Source of the DNA: Liolophura sinensis
Lineage: Eukaryota; Mollusca; Polyplacophora; Chitonida; Chitonidae
Length of the DNA stretch: 64,000 bases
NCBI RefSeq assembly: GCF_032854445.1
Contig: NC_088300.1
Location: 59,122,984 to 59,186,983 of the forward strand
Reading direction: 5' to 3'
A model generated the notes under the pieces. The model saw only the letters and a list, made by a program, of their open reading frames with translations. It made no database searches and was not told the DNA's origin. Below, piece after piece: positions 1 through 14,070 of this stretch. The number at the start of each line of letters is the position of its first letter. Position 1 is the first letter of the stretch. A program made the position numbers and the translations under genes.

Positions 1-3000
1 CTAAAACATAACAAAAATGTGTCTATCTATCTTTCAAAATACGGTACTGTGAATCTCCAGGAAGTCAATGATATGCCTTTAGGATACAATCCTGTTTTCT
101 CATTGTGTGTGATCTCCAATCGTTTTTGACCAAAAAGTGACAAATTATCAGTGATACCGCATTTTTTCCTGATCGATATTTTCTTCAGTTCCCGACGTAA
201 AAGACTTTTTCACGGTGTACATTTGAATTCATGCACCTAAATACGAGATTGAACATACCAGTTCCATCACATTAAAGACCTGCAATGTATGACTCTGTTT
301 CAAGATGGAAAAATTGAGAGCAGTAGCTTAATAGGGCATTTTCAAGATGTTTAATAAAACTATCGCTTTTAAACTTATATGTCCCCCATCCCCCAGAGTG
401 TAATGACCTTTGACCCAGCCTTAAGTGACCTTTCCACCATATACGCTGGTCTTAAGGTGATAATTCTTGGTGAAGAAACGTAACTCTACATATTCCACCA
501 TTTCTGTCCGTTGTATGTCAATTGAAGCAGAATCAAAAGGCATTTGGTGAAAATTGACTGTGACTTTTCCAAAGCTGGCCTTTTTGACCACATAAGCTGA
601 TCTTGTGCACCACATAAGTTAAGGTCTTTGTCATTCGGTGCGCGCTGACCTTCGGCCTTGTCTTATTTGACCTTTCCACCACATAATTTTATCTGAAGTA
701 GGTGATTCTTGCTATTTAGACCAGGCTCATCATTTTATATCTTGTTTTAATGTTGCCTTTGTCTTAAGTGGGCTTTCACTACAAAATTTTGTCTTTAGTT
801 GCAGATTCATCATTAGCAGGACTTTCCTTAAAATAAATTGTCCAGGTGAAATAAATCTGAATTTGGTGGTAACTAGAAAGAGGCCTACTGCCCAAACCGC
901 CGACTGGATTCACTTATAAAACAAGGGTTTCTGTAACCAAGTATGATACCTCAACTACACCAAACTGTCACAGCTTTTATAGCTTTCATATCGATTAAAT
1001 TTCAGCTAGCTCTTGGACTATCTGGTTCTCACGACTGGTCTGGACCGGACATAAATGCATGTAGCATTAGCTTTAATTCCGTTGTCATGTATGTACTGTG
1101 TGTGGCTACTGGTGTTTCCATATCGAAGAATAAGCCACTAGTCACACTTCTGAATAAATCAATCGTTATTATGATTTGGCCATATCAATAGCTGAGTGAT
1201 GGAATTTCACGGAATCACTTCCAGTCCAGGAAGGCTATTTAGGAACGTTATTTACGTCATGTTAAACAAATCTGTGTCATGATACAGACAGTTGTAATCA
1301 ATGTGCATTTGAGATACATAATTTGATTAACGACAATTTAATATACTGCCTTCGTTTACGATTTGGATTCTGATTAAACCTGCAGCTCTATGTGGAACAT
1401 TCCTGACGTCTTTCCGGCATCACTGAAAACTGTTGGCTGCTTCCCTGTACATGACTTCTATGCTTTCTTAGTTCTTTTGGTGGTTTAGCCTTGCGTTTAC
1501 TGAAGTGGAACGTGAGTTATAGATTTACTTTTCAATGAGATTCAAGGGCGTATTTCCTTCGGTCGAATTGGCAGGTGATTTCTGAAGTGGATTGTTCGGG
1601 CAGTCAAGGCATGCACAAGGACAATGTACATGTACATACCATGGCATTGTCAAGATGCATGATGCATGTATGCTCGTCTCGTAGCAATCCATGCACGTCC
1701 ACAGTTCCGCATTTTAACGCCAGGCCAGGCTGTGGGAACTGCCCAGATGAATAACATTCTTAACCATATAATGTCTTAAGTACCCAAGCACTACTAACGG
1801 CTTTGAAATTAGAACCCCGCACACCAGGGCTACTGTTGCTATACCGCTGTCAACATGATCAGTCCAAACTTTGCGGTCGTGAGCGTGTTGAGGCAAATCT
1901 TATTTGTTTATTTTTTCTCTAACTGTCTCTTTCAACATTACTTATATGTAATGTCACCACGGTGTCTCTTTATAGCATGGTTTCTAGTTCCATGCCCGCA
2001 TGTTCATACCGTGCTGTTTCACCGGAACGCAATGCCAAAGACACCGGTCATGACACCCGTTCACAAAGTCACACTGCATGAGTTTACTGACACCCGGTGG
2101 ATCAGTACTTGGCAAAAGGGCAGATTCCACAAAGCCATTTCTGATTTAAGTCAAAATTTGAACCACCATTTTATCACTTATCGTTGGGTCCTTGAAATAA
2201 AAGTTTTGACCCACTTCATAAATTTAAATCTTAATCTTAAAACAAATGTGTTTAAAGTTTAACTGTCAGAATCAAAAATGCATGCAATGTGATAAGGTTT
2301 ATAGTTGTAAACTTAAGTCATACGTGGCATTGCGTAAAAAAAATATCTGTGAATAAAACAGAAGATAGTGAGATATGGTTATGATTTTTCGAGATATGAT
2401 CTTTACGATAGCCAGCCAACATTCAAGGGAGGAAGTCAGATGTACATATTGATGTAAATATATCCATGGTGTCGATGCATGTATATTGTCTTTTTATCTC
2501 CTGTCGATGTCTTTGAGGAAGTGAGACAAGTATAGGTACAGGTATTGATTAATTAATCTGTTTATTTGCTGAAGAATGTTCGATTGTTTAGCAACTTAAG
2601 CTCTTGTTTCAGTACCGTTCCAGGAAAGAAAGTTTTCACGAATATCCCATTTTCATTAGTTCCTCGGCATTGATGGCAATAAGCAGCTGTGTTGTCGTCT
2701 TGCATAAAGTTCCCTGGGGGACCATGCAGTCACCTTCCAAGATATGACGTAACACCAGAGGAAGTTAGCCAATTACTTGTCCGTAGTTAATTCCCCCGCC
2801 AATAAAACTAGCCCCCCATCGAATCAGCTAGTAGACACTTCAAGAGCTGAAACCGTTTTCACAGCCAGACTTACAGATTTCCATGCTCCTACAAAGCGAC
2901 AATACTCTGTATTTCTGCATGCCAAAGTGAAGAAATTCTTTAAAATATCCTGAGCCTTGATTCACCTTGATACGCATCAAAATTTAATGTATTGGCTCAA

Positions 3001-3299
3001 AACTAAAGAGGGTAAAATACTTCATCGAAATCCGTGTAAAAGGTCATATGTAACGGTACTGACAGACAAACAGATCGAATACAGGCAGATAAACAGACAG
3101 ACAGATGGTATACAGGCAGACCGACACAAATAGATGCAGGCAAGAGCATTACCTCTTTGGCGGAGGTAAAAATCACAATCTCTTCTTGGCGGTGGTAATA
3201 AATACGTGCATATATGAGGGCAGTCAGGTTTATAGGTGATTGAAACCTGACAAAGTGCCTGTAGAAACGGCCGCATGACGACAGGTACTTGACTCATCT
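1..3299. other. intergenic, no gene seen
   Basis: No reading frame here has convincing protein-like composition or splice context. The 135-codon open frame at 1855-2262 overlaps a repeat-like segment that begins near 2113 with the motif ttccacaaagccatttctga, the same end motif as the fold-back elements at 57.8 and 59.6 kb. A tetranucleotide-rich stretch of cagacaga type lies at about 3058-3130. Confidence 0.5.
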
Positions 3300-3440
3300 C
3301 CTGACGCACATGCTGACGTAAGGCCGTGGTCGTTGGAAATTGGATTCGAACTCGTGACTTCATTGGCGAGCGACTGCAGTGGTTTGGGCTAGTGTAAATC
3401 GCTCTTTCATGCCTTCTAGCGCACGGAAGGAAATGGCGAT
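3300..3440 (-). repeat. possible tRNA-derived SINE head (minus strand)
   Basis: Read on the minus strand, the segment contains gagttcgaatcc, a good RNA polymerase III B-box, preceded about 50 bases upstream by an A-box-like stretch. No cloverleaf can be drawn with confidence, so a real tRNA gene is unlikely. It is more likely a degraded SINE head. Confidence 0.35.
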
Positions 3441-3904
3441 TTGAACCCCGGCAGTGCATTTCACCATTTTGCTCTCTAGGGTCGAGAATGTTGAATGATT
3501 GCTACAAATATGCGGCAATAGCTGCAGCAAAGAAAATTCATACTAGAATTCGTTAGCTGTATAAATTTGTTTTTCATTGTTTGATTCTCCGTCTAATAAA
3601 ACATAGCGTAAGAATTTTGACTAGCATATTCCAGTCAAAAAACAAGGGTAGAACAGTTTTCTATGAAGTTCCATATCTTGATTAAAAGCATTATTTGGTG
3701 TTAACATAAGCTTCGTCTGAGCCTCCAAGGTGAAATTACTCAGATGGTGTGAAACCTATTCCCTTTCCATTTCTACTTCTTCTTTTCTCTTTAGCGAGTC
3801 AGTGGGTTTATCCTACTCCATTTTCCTTTACCTCTTTCCACTTATCTAGCCTAGCTATATGTGGTAAGATAATTTAGTTTAGATTTTTTTACTTAATCAC
3901 TGCA

Positions 3905-4230
3905 GGTACTATAAAGACGGCTTTTGTTAAATTTTGATATCATTATGAGTCCTTGGTTGTTCTCCGTTTCTTTCTTTAAATTTCTTTTCTTTCTTTAAAG
4001 AAGTCTTTTGCTAAATTTTGATATCCTTGTATGTCTTTGGGTGTTGTCCGTTTCGGACATTTACGTCACTACATGTAGTATAACCACGGCTTTCATTAAA
4101 TTTTGATATCCTTGTGAGTCTTTGGGTGTTGTCCGTTTCTGACATTTTCGTCACTACATGTAGTATAAACACGGCTTTTGTTAAGTTTTGATATTCTTGT
4201 GTGTCCTTGGTTGTTCTCCATTTCTTTGAT
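3905..4230. repeat. 85-bp tandem repeat, about 4 copies
   Basis: The core ttttgatatccttg recurs near 3932, 4016, 4101 and 4186, giving a period of 84-85 bases. Each unit also carries acggcttttgttaaa and, in the inner copies, tcactacatgtagtataa. The outer copies are the most diverged. The open frame on the minus strand at 4011-4247 is a by-product of the array; its translated peptide repeats with it. Confidence 0.85.
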
Positions 4231-7200
4231 TTGTTTTTTGCTTTCACTTCATTTTTATTTGAATTTTTGAAAAAGTAAATGGGAATTTATTTATTTTGAT
4301 ATGCAATTGTTTTTTAATTTTTTTAGAAACTTTTGTTTAAAATCATAATTAGCAACAATGGCACGCCAAACCCATCAGCTGGAAAGGTCACAGTGACCTT
4401 CGTATAGCCTGGATTAGACTAGCCCGTCTTTAGATATCTTAGATACTATCCAAACGTGAGCCAGGTTCCACCAGGATAGCAGAGATTGGAAGTCAGTGTA
4501 ATGAACTTTTAACATGCCCTTGGACGGGAAAGTGACAATACAATGTAAACTCTTGGCACCCAAAGAGGTTAGGGGGTTCACGCACCATGACCAACGTCAG
4601 TGTAGCGTGGAAGGTCACAGATTCTTTAACTCCATATGCACTATCTATCAGGCAGGAGCCAAAGCTAGGTCATGGCCTAGTTCTTCCCTTAAACCTCTGA
4701 GATTTAGCCTCATAAACACCACACAATGGAGACATATCTCCCAAGCTGCTGCGTGAAGGATTGAAATTTGAGAAGTTACGGTTTGTGAGTTTATTTTAAT
4801 AAAAATAAATAAGTACGGTGGGTCATGTTAAGGGCTCTATACTCATACCCTGGATAGGCGCCGGTATTTATTCTTTTCAACGCCCACTCATGTAAGCAAA
4901 ATTTCAGCGACACCCACTTCATTATTATTCTTTTCAGCGCCCACTTCATTCCTATTGCCGATCTGAGCTGCGTTTTCACCGTTCTCACCAGGTTAACATT
5001 CTGGATCCAGTAATGGATGCAAATGCATCTTATACCGGTTATTAAATGGGTGGGGCGGATATAATGCTATTTATATCTGATCTAATGGTGGGCTGATGGT
5101 GGGCAGCAAACTCAAATCTCCACCCGGCATCTGGTGCAGAATTTTGGCAGCTATACATCTGCATCTGGTCATTAATAGTCATTTAAACTGCTCTGCTTGA
5201 ACAGATCATTAAAATTAACAGACCAAATATAAGTTGTCGGAGGAAAATGTTTTAAAATTAGTAAAGTGCAAATATCCTCTCAATAATGTCCTGAATACAT
5301 ATACAGATTTACACTTGCTGCATGCAAGGTACAAATAATGTACCACGCGCTGCCTGTGTTAACTTACCAATATAGACGTGGGGAACATTTGACAGATCTC
5401 GCAGTTGTGACTATATACATAAAAATTGAATACGGGTACATTTTACGGCCACGCATGTGCTTTATTAACTTAAAAATTATATTTGTTCATGTATAGTTCA
5501 GGTTGCATGTTGTTAGGCCTTCTGTCTTCGGACTGTGTCGATGTTGAGACTTTGGCCAACTATTCCTTACATCTGCCCAGTACATCCTAAAGCTATTTTT
5601 CACAAGTCAGTTCAAAGGCAAACTTTTCAACTGGGCCACGAAAGTGCTGTAAAGAATAGCTGAGACTTTTAGCACCTCATACTTTTGTGTTCGAAACCAT
5701 GTCACTGAGAACACGCGGTGAACCGTTAAGGGGCTAAAACTGGGTGCTATACTCTCTGAAACAGGTTACACTGTCTGGTTTGCTCTAGTATGAACATAAG
5801 TATCCTGAAAGGAATTCACATGGAATGATTTGTACTGCATGTCTGCGAGAGACATTATTATTATTATTATTGGCTCCATGTAAATGGAATACTTTTTATT
5901 CCATTTATTTATTATTGGAATACTTGTCTGCGAGAGACCTTATTATTCACTTAATTCAAACACTGCAATCCTTCCATACATTGAGTTAAAATTGGTTAAA
6001 CTTTTGATTAAGATTTGCAAAGTATGCCTAACTATTTACCATAGTGACACAAACAAGTGACTGGGAAAAACACTCTGAATATTTGCAAGTGTTCTTATCT
6101 TTTGTAGTGCAAACTGTTTCGGTAAGAACAATGCATGCTATTCATTGTATTAATGCCATAGGTTTTATTCTGATCTGTTCGTTAAAAGTTGGCAAACGCT
6201 TTAAAGTAACTCCCTATTTTGCCACACGTACCCGGCGTTCTAGCGTCCATACGTGGGAAAAGTCGACCCAACCCTCAACATGACTGAACTTATTCGTGTA
6301 GGTAGTATTCAGTATAGTTCCAGTACATACGCCAGTGCTACCTATCCTTCACTCTCCCATAATGTATCGATGAATACCAGGGCTTTGTCCAATGTACCAG
6401 TTATTCCAGTTTATCCACACCTTAACATATGAAAAGCATACGAGTGCAACAAGTTTTCGCTTTGAATTGAATAGCGCCAAATTTGGAAATGAAAGAGCCA
6501 CAGTCGTGACCGTCGTTCTTTATTCCTTTAATAAATTCATATCTTTTACAAAAGAGGCACAATGATTGGAGAAGCTTTGAAGGAAAAGGTAGAGAAGAAT
6601 AACAACAAAGGTATCATTGAGAAGCTTAACATTGGTAAAACGGGCGTTGTAGTGTTATTTTTATAAATGCTCTTCATTCAGAAGTGCGTAGTAAACGACC
6701 CCCCAGAGATCTAGCTCTTGTCGATAGTTGTGGTCTGGAATTGACGTATATACTGTGTGAAGTTTGGAATTCCGGTAACAATTTAAACTAGAAAACTAAA
6801 TGGCCCACAGTATATTTTTTTATTCCTTATCGCACCTATTTTTACATATTGACGAAGAGATATCCTCTTTATATCAGGGCAAAACTCTACGCTATGCCCC
6901 GAAAGCTTGATCATAGTTCAACAAATCAACAGATTTTGCACTTCTCCAAACGAAAAACCGTCATTCTTCACTGTGCTACTCACGACTGTGTCTTTCAACT
7001 TGAATCCATTGAAGAGGGAAGGCATCTATTGTGTCAGATCAGCATGACCGGAGTCCAAAGGACGCCCCTCTTTTTCAGGACCTGTGTGAGCCACTGTTCT
7101 GTGGTGGCCTTCATGCAAGGTTTAGGTCAGTCTGAAATCTTCCCCTCTCTCCCACCACGCATGACTTACAGACCGTCATTTGGAACACCATAAAATGGGT

Positions 7201-10070
7201 TTTATAAGTCTTTTTCAAAGCCTAGTGAGCATATATGACCTGAAAGAATCTGTTGTAAGTCACACATAATGATAGAACCAGCTAGTTCTTTCAGATTTCA
7301 CGGACAGGTTCTGAATTTCATGAATAGACGTGTGGCTAGGTCAACTAGCAGCATGTTTGGTCGCCTGATCTTGTCACCCGAGCCACAAGAAAAAATACAT
7401 TCACATATCACCTTTGTTCTGTCTGCATTTTCATAAACTAGTACCATTATTTGCATGCGAGCCAAAAATTTTAAAAATATAGAACAGTTATGATTATGTA
7501 ATAAGCGATTATGGTATGCATGGGAACTCTGGAGAACACTTAATGACAGAGGCGCATGGTTTGCAAATATGAGCAGACAAGATTTAATCCACAGTTATGA
7601 GTGACAGAAGTGACATTAGGCCTCTTACTGATATACGTGAAAGGAGAGCGCTTAATGTTCAAACAGCCGATATGTGTCAGATATCTATGGGTAAAGTGCT
7701 CCTAAAAATGGATAATTCCTATATGACACGCGTCCAAGAGACTTTATTAGGCATAAACATCTTTTTTTTTTAAACAATATTATATTCAAACAAATGGATT
7801 GGATTGATAAACAGGCAGATCTACATAACAGTCTCTCCACACAGGATAATAAATTACTGACCACAAAAGTAATACAGCAACGGTGAAAGCTATGTTCCTG
7901 GCATTTGCAAGGCAATGAAGGAGGCTACGCTACAATAAGAAGTACTTGTTAATTAAATCTTTTCGATCCAAAAATTGCAAGGTTTTCATATGCTGATAAT
8001 GATTAGCATGAAACAATTTTACATATTATCACAATATATGTATGTCAGTAGTAAAAAGAGGCAGAATGTATAAGCTTGAGTAAAGTACAGCCGTTTAACA
8101 GCCGTCTTTCATTCTTCGAAACCCCAAACAGCGGAGGGTAGTCTTGTCACATGTAACGGAAATAGGCAGATCCACCCAACATTGTCTGGTAGAAGGGCCA
8201 AACATGACTCATGCATTAGCTTCATAATGATCATTCACATACTTTTAAAAATGACACGAATTTGTTTGCTGAGAAGTATTTTTGCCATGGGTGTGTATGC
8301 ATCGATGCTGCATTATCACTTTTCTTTCGTACTTAAACAGCCATTCTGTCTACCCACATAAATTTACACTAGTTGTTATTAATGAGAGCTGCTATCAATA
8401 GACTTTATACCGTGCTTGTTTATCACCTCCCACCAAGTGCAGACCTATCCACAAATATGAGTGCAATGTAATTTTTTGTTGCCTTTTATTCCGACATACT
8501 CCTCCAAACACTGCTCTTATAGGTATGTATCTGTATGTAAACACGAATTTCACATTTCTATTGTCGACAGTTACAGATGATGCAAAGCTATGGCGACCAC
8601 TGTGGCTTTCTGAAGAATGATCTGGAAGTGGACGCCTGTCATGCAGGCCTTGGTCTTGCGATGCGTTGGACATCTATTCTGCTAGACCCAATCCTTCTCA
8701 TGATTCTCACCCACTCATAAAGATCATAAGAACACTACGTAAAACAGTGAATGACTTCACCATTGGTGAAAGCCTGTATGCGTGGAGTGGGGTGTGGGTC
8801 GTTGCTTTATGACTAGCAGTCCGAAAATAAGTTTGTTGGAAAGCTAATGCGGGTCATAGTAAATCAAGGTTGGTGTTGCAAATCTTTGATTTACTTAACC
8901 AGCAACCAGGTCATTCACTTTTGTACATAACTAAACGTTTAGTGGAGAAAGATTTTTTTATAGCGAGTATATGGTGGAATTTGTTTTCTTATGCAAATTT
9001 AGCGTGCAGAAGAGATAAACAGACAGGTCTAATCGCATGATACTGAAGCTACTCCTGACATTATGACCAGAAGAGCAAAGAGTCATGCAGAACTAAATTT
9101 TTGGAGGACAAAGGCTTTTTTACATAGCAAATTTATGGTGCATTCACTTAGTGCCGCTGTTCTGCTGTATAGATGTATATGGTGTATCAAACAACACCCG
9201 TCGTTTAGGCCTACATATTTTGCTGGTACACTACACTGTGTATCGAAAAAGCCATGAAAAGATTTCAAACTTGTCTGTCTGGTTTTTCCGCATTGGGCTG
9301 GGCCTCAAAGGGCGCGCTACATAGTTTGAAAAAAAAATTGCCAAAACACTGAATGATCATACTAGCTATTTTTTAGTCAGCACAAGACAATTTTGGGATG
9401 ATTTTAAATCATAATTTTTGCTTGTAATCTGGTTAAACGCGAATTTGTGAGAAAAAACATACATTGTTTGCACATAGTTAGAAGGATTCCTCGAATACAT
9501 TCGTGACAAGTGCATGTCAAGCTATCAGATTTATACATTGGTAGTTCTCCAGCCATGCCGTGGTGAGTATATATTACAAAGAAGTTATGTGCAATGTCTA
9601 CCTAATGTTGAGCAGGGACGATCCATCACACAGCAACTTTAGCATTTAGGCAAAATGAGGACATATCCCTCAATATGTGAGATGGCAGTTGTCAAGACGA
9701 GAGTTGTGTTACAATCGACTTGTGGAAAGGGAACCATGCATTTGGCATTTAGTTTAAAAGCTCATTAAGAGTAAGGAAATTTTGTCTTTACGAGTTACCG
9801 TCGAAAACGCAACAAATAATGAATAACAAAACTGACAAATGCAAAGGAAAGTTTCGTGAAATATGACGTGGAAGTCTAGTGAAAATAACTGTATTGATTT
9901 ACATTACATTCAGGGCCTTGGGGAGAGAAGTTGTAAATTCCCCCGCTGGTATTAATCGGGGGGTCTGGGTGACAGACTTTATGTTTCACTTTAAACACAC
10001 TACACTGCAGTAAATGAAGTTTGCTTTGCCATTCACCATTCTTATGATCTTGTCCCACATTTAGGTGCTT
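4231..10070. other. intergenic, no gene seen
   Basis: Mostly unremarkable AT-rich sequence. Small local duplications are visible: cccacttcatt-type repeats at 4880-4960, and tgtctgcgagagac copied at about 5841 and 5929 around an ATT microsatellite. Open frames of 60-114 codons at 6849-7193 and 8395-8673 lack supporting splice partners or recognisable domains, so they were not called. Confidence 0.5.
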
Positions 10071-10345
10071 GAGCCTACCTCCTGTTGGATAGACTGTATC
10101 ATGCCACACATCTGAGTTCACGAATCAACCTCCTGTTGGATCGACTGTCATTTTTGCCACACATCTGAGTGCATGAATCAACCTCCTGTTGGAGCGACTG
10201 TATCATGCCACACATCTGAGTGCTTGAATCAACCTCCCTTTGGATCAATTGTCACTTGGACACACATTTCAGAGCACGAATCGACCTTTTGTTGAATCGA
10301 CTGTCAGTTGTGCCACACATTTGAGTGCACGAATCCACCTCTGAC
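10071..10345. repeat. 52-bp tandem repeat, about 5 copies
   Basis: The motifs caacctcctgttgga and gccacacatctgagtg recur at a spacing of about 51-53 bases from 10071 to 10345. Copies become more diverged towards the right. A minus-strand open frame overlaps the left edge but carries no recognisable domain. Confidence 0.8.
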
Positions 10346-10778
10346 TTCCACTAGAAGTCAGAAGGTTCGTCAGTTTCTTTGTGAATGACCATGGTTTCCG
10401 GAGCCTATGAGCCTCACCGCTGCATAAGTATTCTCAAGTACGACCTTGAACTCTGCTCTGTTGTGTGAGCTCCATATGAAAAAAAAAATGAATCTGAGTA
10501 TATTCCAAATTCTAAACATCGAATCACGTATAGCCCCATAACACCATGAATAATATATTACATTTGCCTCTCCAGTTGCCATTCATATAACGGCTTGGTT
10601 CACATCACAGACATAGCATTCTACCTTTGTGTATTTGGTTACACAGGTACTAGATGTCAAACTGATTCGCATAATATTTACCCTATAAGTCAGTTTTTGA
10701 TTTGAGTTAAAATTTGATATTTCATATTTTTGAATCCTTGCTTTCTGGAATTAAATTGAGGGTAAGCAGCATTTGATT

Positions 10779-11215
10779 ACAGGGGACTGAGTGTGGAACT
10801 GACTCACACATAGGTATTAGGCTCCTACGTTTCAGAATATTTTTTTAACAGACTACGTGTCTGACTGATTCACATTACGTATCAGAGTATTTGGTTATAG
10901 AGGAACTGGTTGTGTAACTGACTCCCATATAGACATCACACATCAGAGTATTGGTTACAGATGAACTGAGTGTGTAACTGACTCCTATATAAACGTCACA
11001 CATCAGAGTATTGGTTACAAAGGAACTGAGTGTGTAACTGACTCACATATAGACATCACACATCAGAGTATTGGTTACAGAGGAACTGAGTGTGTAACTG
11101 ACTCCCTTATAGACATCACACATCAGAGTATTGGTTAACAGAGGAACTGAGTGTGTAACTGGCTCAGATATAACTATTACTATAGGAGTATTTGGTTACA
11201 GAGACTGAGTGTCTC
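10779..11215. repeat. 60-bp tandem repeat, about 7 copies
   Basis: Units of almost exactly 60 bases contain gaggaactgagtgtgtaac, tgactcacatatagacat and cacacatcagagtattgg. The central copies between 10920 and 11160 are nearly identical and the flanking ones diverge, including one copy with a single-base insertion. Stops in the frames examined argue against coding. It lies 430 bases downstream of the 52-bp array, and the two units are different. Confidence 0.88.
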
Positions 11216-12100
11216 TGGCATAGGACATATTAGATAGCCCCAGTTTACAAAGAAAGCATACAAAAATGTGAAAAGCGAATATCAGATTTTGACTTAAATT
11301 ATAAATTGACTTAAAAGGCAAATATTTCTGTTTTGAACGTATTGTTTCATTGAGTATGATTGTTTAAAAAATGTATTATCCCAAACCGCAAAATCTCTTT
11401 GCATATTTAGACAAGGTTATAGTTTAGAATGCCATTCATTGCATCGAATAATTCCAAGATAGGTATATAACATTGTGTAAGCATACGCGTGTCACTGGCA
11501 ATGTACATGACCAGAGCTTAAGCGATTTAAGTATGCCAATGTCAAACAATGCAAGGAATGGCAAAGTATTTCTATGTGATTTAGCAAACCCATTGATGGG
11601 CAATGTTATGTCTCATTACATGCGTTTGTTATGTCTGTTAATAAAGTTATGTATATATCAAGTTGTGGATTTTTTGTTTCTTACTAAATAAAAGGTGATT
11701 TGCACCATATCAAGCCTCTAAATCGTGAATCACGTTGAACTACAATTTTTGGGCATTTGAAGGGTGCGCTCTTTATTATCATGAATTATCTGTATATACT
11801 GATGGGCACCAAGCACCAAGATATATGATCCATTATGTATCTATTGACTGCTTCCTTCAAAATAGATCCCTCAGTGACCGGACGCGTTCAGGATCACTAG
11901 CCATAGACCACGGGGGTCGTGCATGTGCTAGAAACCCTCTACTATTGAATGGGGTGTGTCAGGTCATCAGGAAATTTGGTGACCAGTTACCTGCCAAGGT
12001 CGTGTGGTTTAAGTTCCCTAACTTTTTTTTTCTGTGCAAAAATCTCATGAAAAGCCATGTATTGTAATATATAGGACCTAAACAATACTTTATGGACCAT

Positions 12101-12235
12101 GGGGCCAATTCTACAAAGTCGGCCAGGTTTGATTGAAGTCAAAATATTCTCAAAATGAGATCTCCTTGGACAAATAAACTACGTAATGTAACGAGGCTTC
12201 AATCTTTGACTTAAAACTGGCTATGTTAAATCAGC
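12101..12235. repeat. fold-back (MITE-like) element
   Basis: The left end ggggccaattctacaaagtc followed by ggccaggtttgattgaagtc pairs imperfectly with the inverted right end, which reads tttgacttaaaactggctat. The ttctacaaag end motif is shared with elements at 27739 and 57811. No coding content is present. Confidence 0.5.
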
Positions 12236-12756
12236 CAGCGTATGTATATACCTGCACGTCGATGAGGTCACAAAACCTTTTTGTTAGAACTATTCAGACT
12301 GTAAATGAATAGCATAGGGCAAATCATAATATTATCGATATGGTTCATATTTTTTCTGTTCAAGTCATTTGCAATAAAACGTCCAGGTGTTTTACATACA
12401 GCCTCCACTTTTGACGATGAAGTACTGTTCCATTTCTTTTTTTTTAAATTGATACCTTTTCATGCGATTGTGGTAATAAGATTTTGACCTGTTGTTTTAC
12501 ATGCAAACGTCAGATTGTATGATGTATACATAACCGACGCTGTCCACACTCTATCAGATCTACACTGCATGCCCTAAAGAGTCATCAAAACAGCTGTAAA
12601 TGTCAGTTTTAACTTTAACTCTTGCAAGGTATTAAAAACTGTTCATGTTATAAACGTATTGACGCTGAATAATTCATTCAATTCAAGTAAAAGAAAAAAA
12701 AAATATCCTAACTTAGGGCCAATGCTAACAATTTTCGTGTTCGTTTGTTATCCGTC

Positions 12757-13085
12757 CGCTTCGGGACCGCTAGATCCAGGATCAATCCTTGATCGAGTCA
12801 CACCTAAGACTTTAAAAGAGGAAGTTGTAACTTCCTCGCGTGGCGTTCAGCATGAAGGGGATAGTGCAACGACTGGTTGACCCCTATCAGTATAATGGCT
12901 CGGGCGGGGCGGCTTACTTGCCTTCGGTAAGTCGTCTCAGTGAAGCAGCACTAAATAAAAGAGCGGTGGAAATCCGTCCTGCAACAAGGAGGCACATTAC
13001 ACGTACATGCACCCTAATGATTCCTTCGTCGTCATATGACTGAAAAATTGTTGAGTACGACGTTAAACCCCAAGCACTCACTCAC
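12757..13085 (+). repeat. SINE family B, near full length
   Basis: The head carries a B-box-like gatccaggatcaatccttg. The body (tatcagtataatggctcgg, cagcactaaataaa) and the end gacgttaaaccccaagcac followed by cactcactc match the copy at 47848-48178 along its length. The layout resembles V-domain SINEs described from bivalves, a family identification made from memory. Confidence 0.75.
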
Positions 13086-13394
13086 TCGTTTGTTATCTAC
13101 GTACGGTTCTGAATCTTTAGCAAAAGCCGTCAAAAGTTGTTCAAGGTTCAATATGTGTATTAGCATTCAATTCCACACGGAACTATAACCTGGATTAAAC
13201 GAGTTTTTAAGTTTAGAATTCGGAATTTTACTCTAATCTTGTTTATCAAATGTGTTTTGACATAAACCTGGACGGCCTTATGAAAACTGCTAGCAGAGTA
13301 TTCCAGGGCTTAATAAATTATCATGTGCCGCACATGTTGGCCTGATGTCAATGAAGGCATATCTCTATAGGGTGTTCGGCCTGGTGTTCAAAGC

Positions 13395-14070
13395 CACAAG
13401 GAGCTCTCAGATATATGATACTCTAAGCAGCAATATCCTCTCATGGTGCTCTAAGTTGCACGATGCTCTCATCGACATGGTGCCTAAGCTGCACAACCCT
13501 AGCAGCTACATGTTGCTCTAAGTTACACTACTCTCAACTACATCCTCCTCCAAGCTGCACGGTCCCCTCAACTACATGCTGCTCCAAGCTGCACGGTCTC
13601 CTCAACTACAGGATGCTCCAAGCTGCTCGGTCTCCTCAGGTACAGGATGCTCTAAGCTACACCATCCTCTCAACTACAAGATGCTCTAAGCTGCACCATC
13701 CTCTCAACTACATGCTGCTCCAAGCTGCACGGTCCCCTCAACTACATGGTGCTCTAAGCTACACCATCCTCTCAACTACACGATGCTCCAAACTATACCA
13801 TCCTCTCAGCTACATGATGCTCTAAGCTACACGATGCTCTCAACCACATGATGCTCTGAGCTACACGATACCCTTAACTACACGATGCTCTAAGCTACAC
13901 CAATCCCTAGCCTACACGATGCTCAAATCTACACCATCCTCTCAACTACACTATGCTCCAAGCTATACCATCCTCTCAACGACACGATGCTCTAAGCTAC
14001 ACCACCCTCTCAACTACACGATACTCTCAACTACACGATGCTCTATAAAAGCTGAATGACGTTCACAAAG
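13395..14070. repeat. 17/34-bp minisatellite
   Basis: Alternating 17-base half-units of the types gctctaagctacaccat and ctctcaactacacgatg form 34-base units repeated about 20 times over roughly 680 bases, with degenerate copies continuing to about 14200. The 120-codon open frame at 13463-13825 is a translation of the repeat and not a gene. Confidence 0.88.

Noticed and set aside
3022-3459. 145-codon minus-strand frame
   Set aside because: It runs over a cagacaga microsatellite and a SINE-like head; the peptide has repeat-derived composition and no domain.
8395-8673. 92-codon minus-strand frame beginning with a Ser/His-rich hydrophilic stretch
   Set aside because: A donor-like gtaact lies inside it, but no matching acceptor or partner exon was found.
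13463-13825. 120-codon frame rich in Ser, Leu and Tyr
   Set aside because: It is a translation of the 17/34-bp minisatellite.
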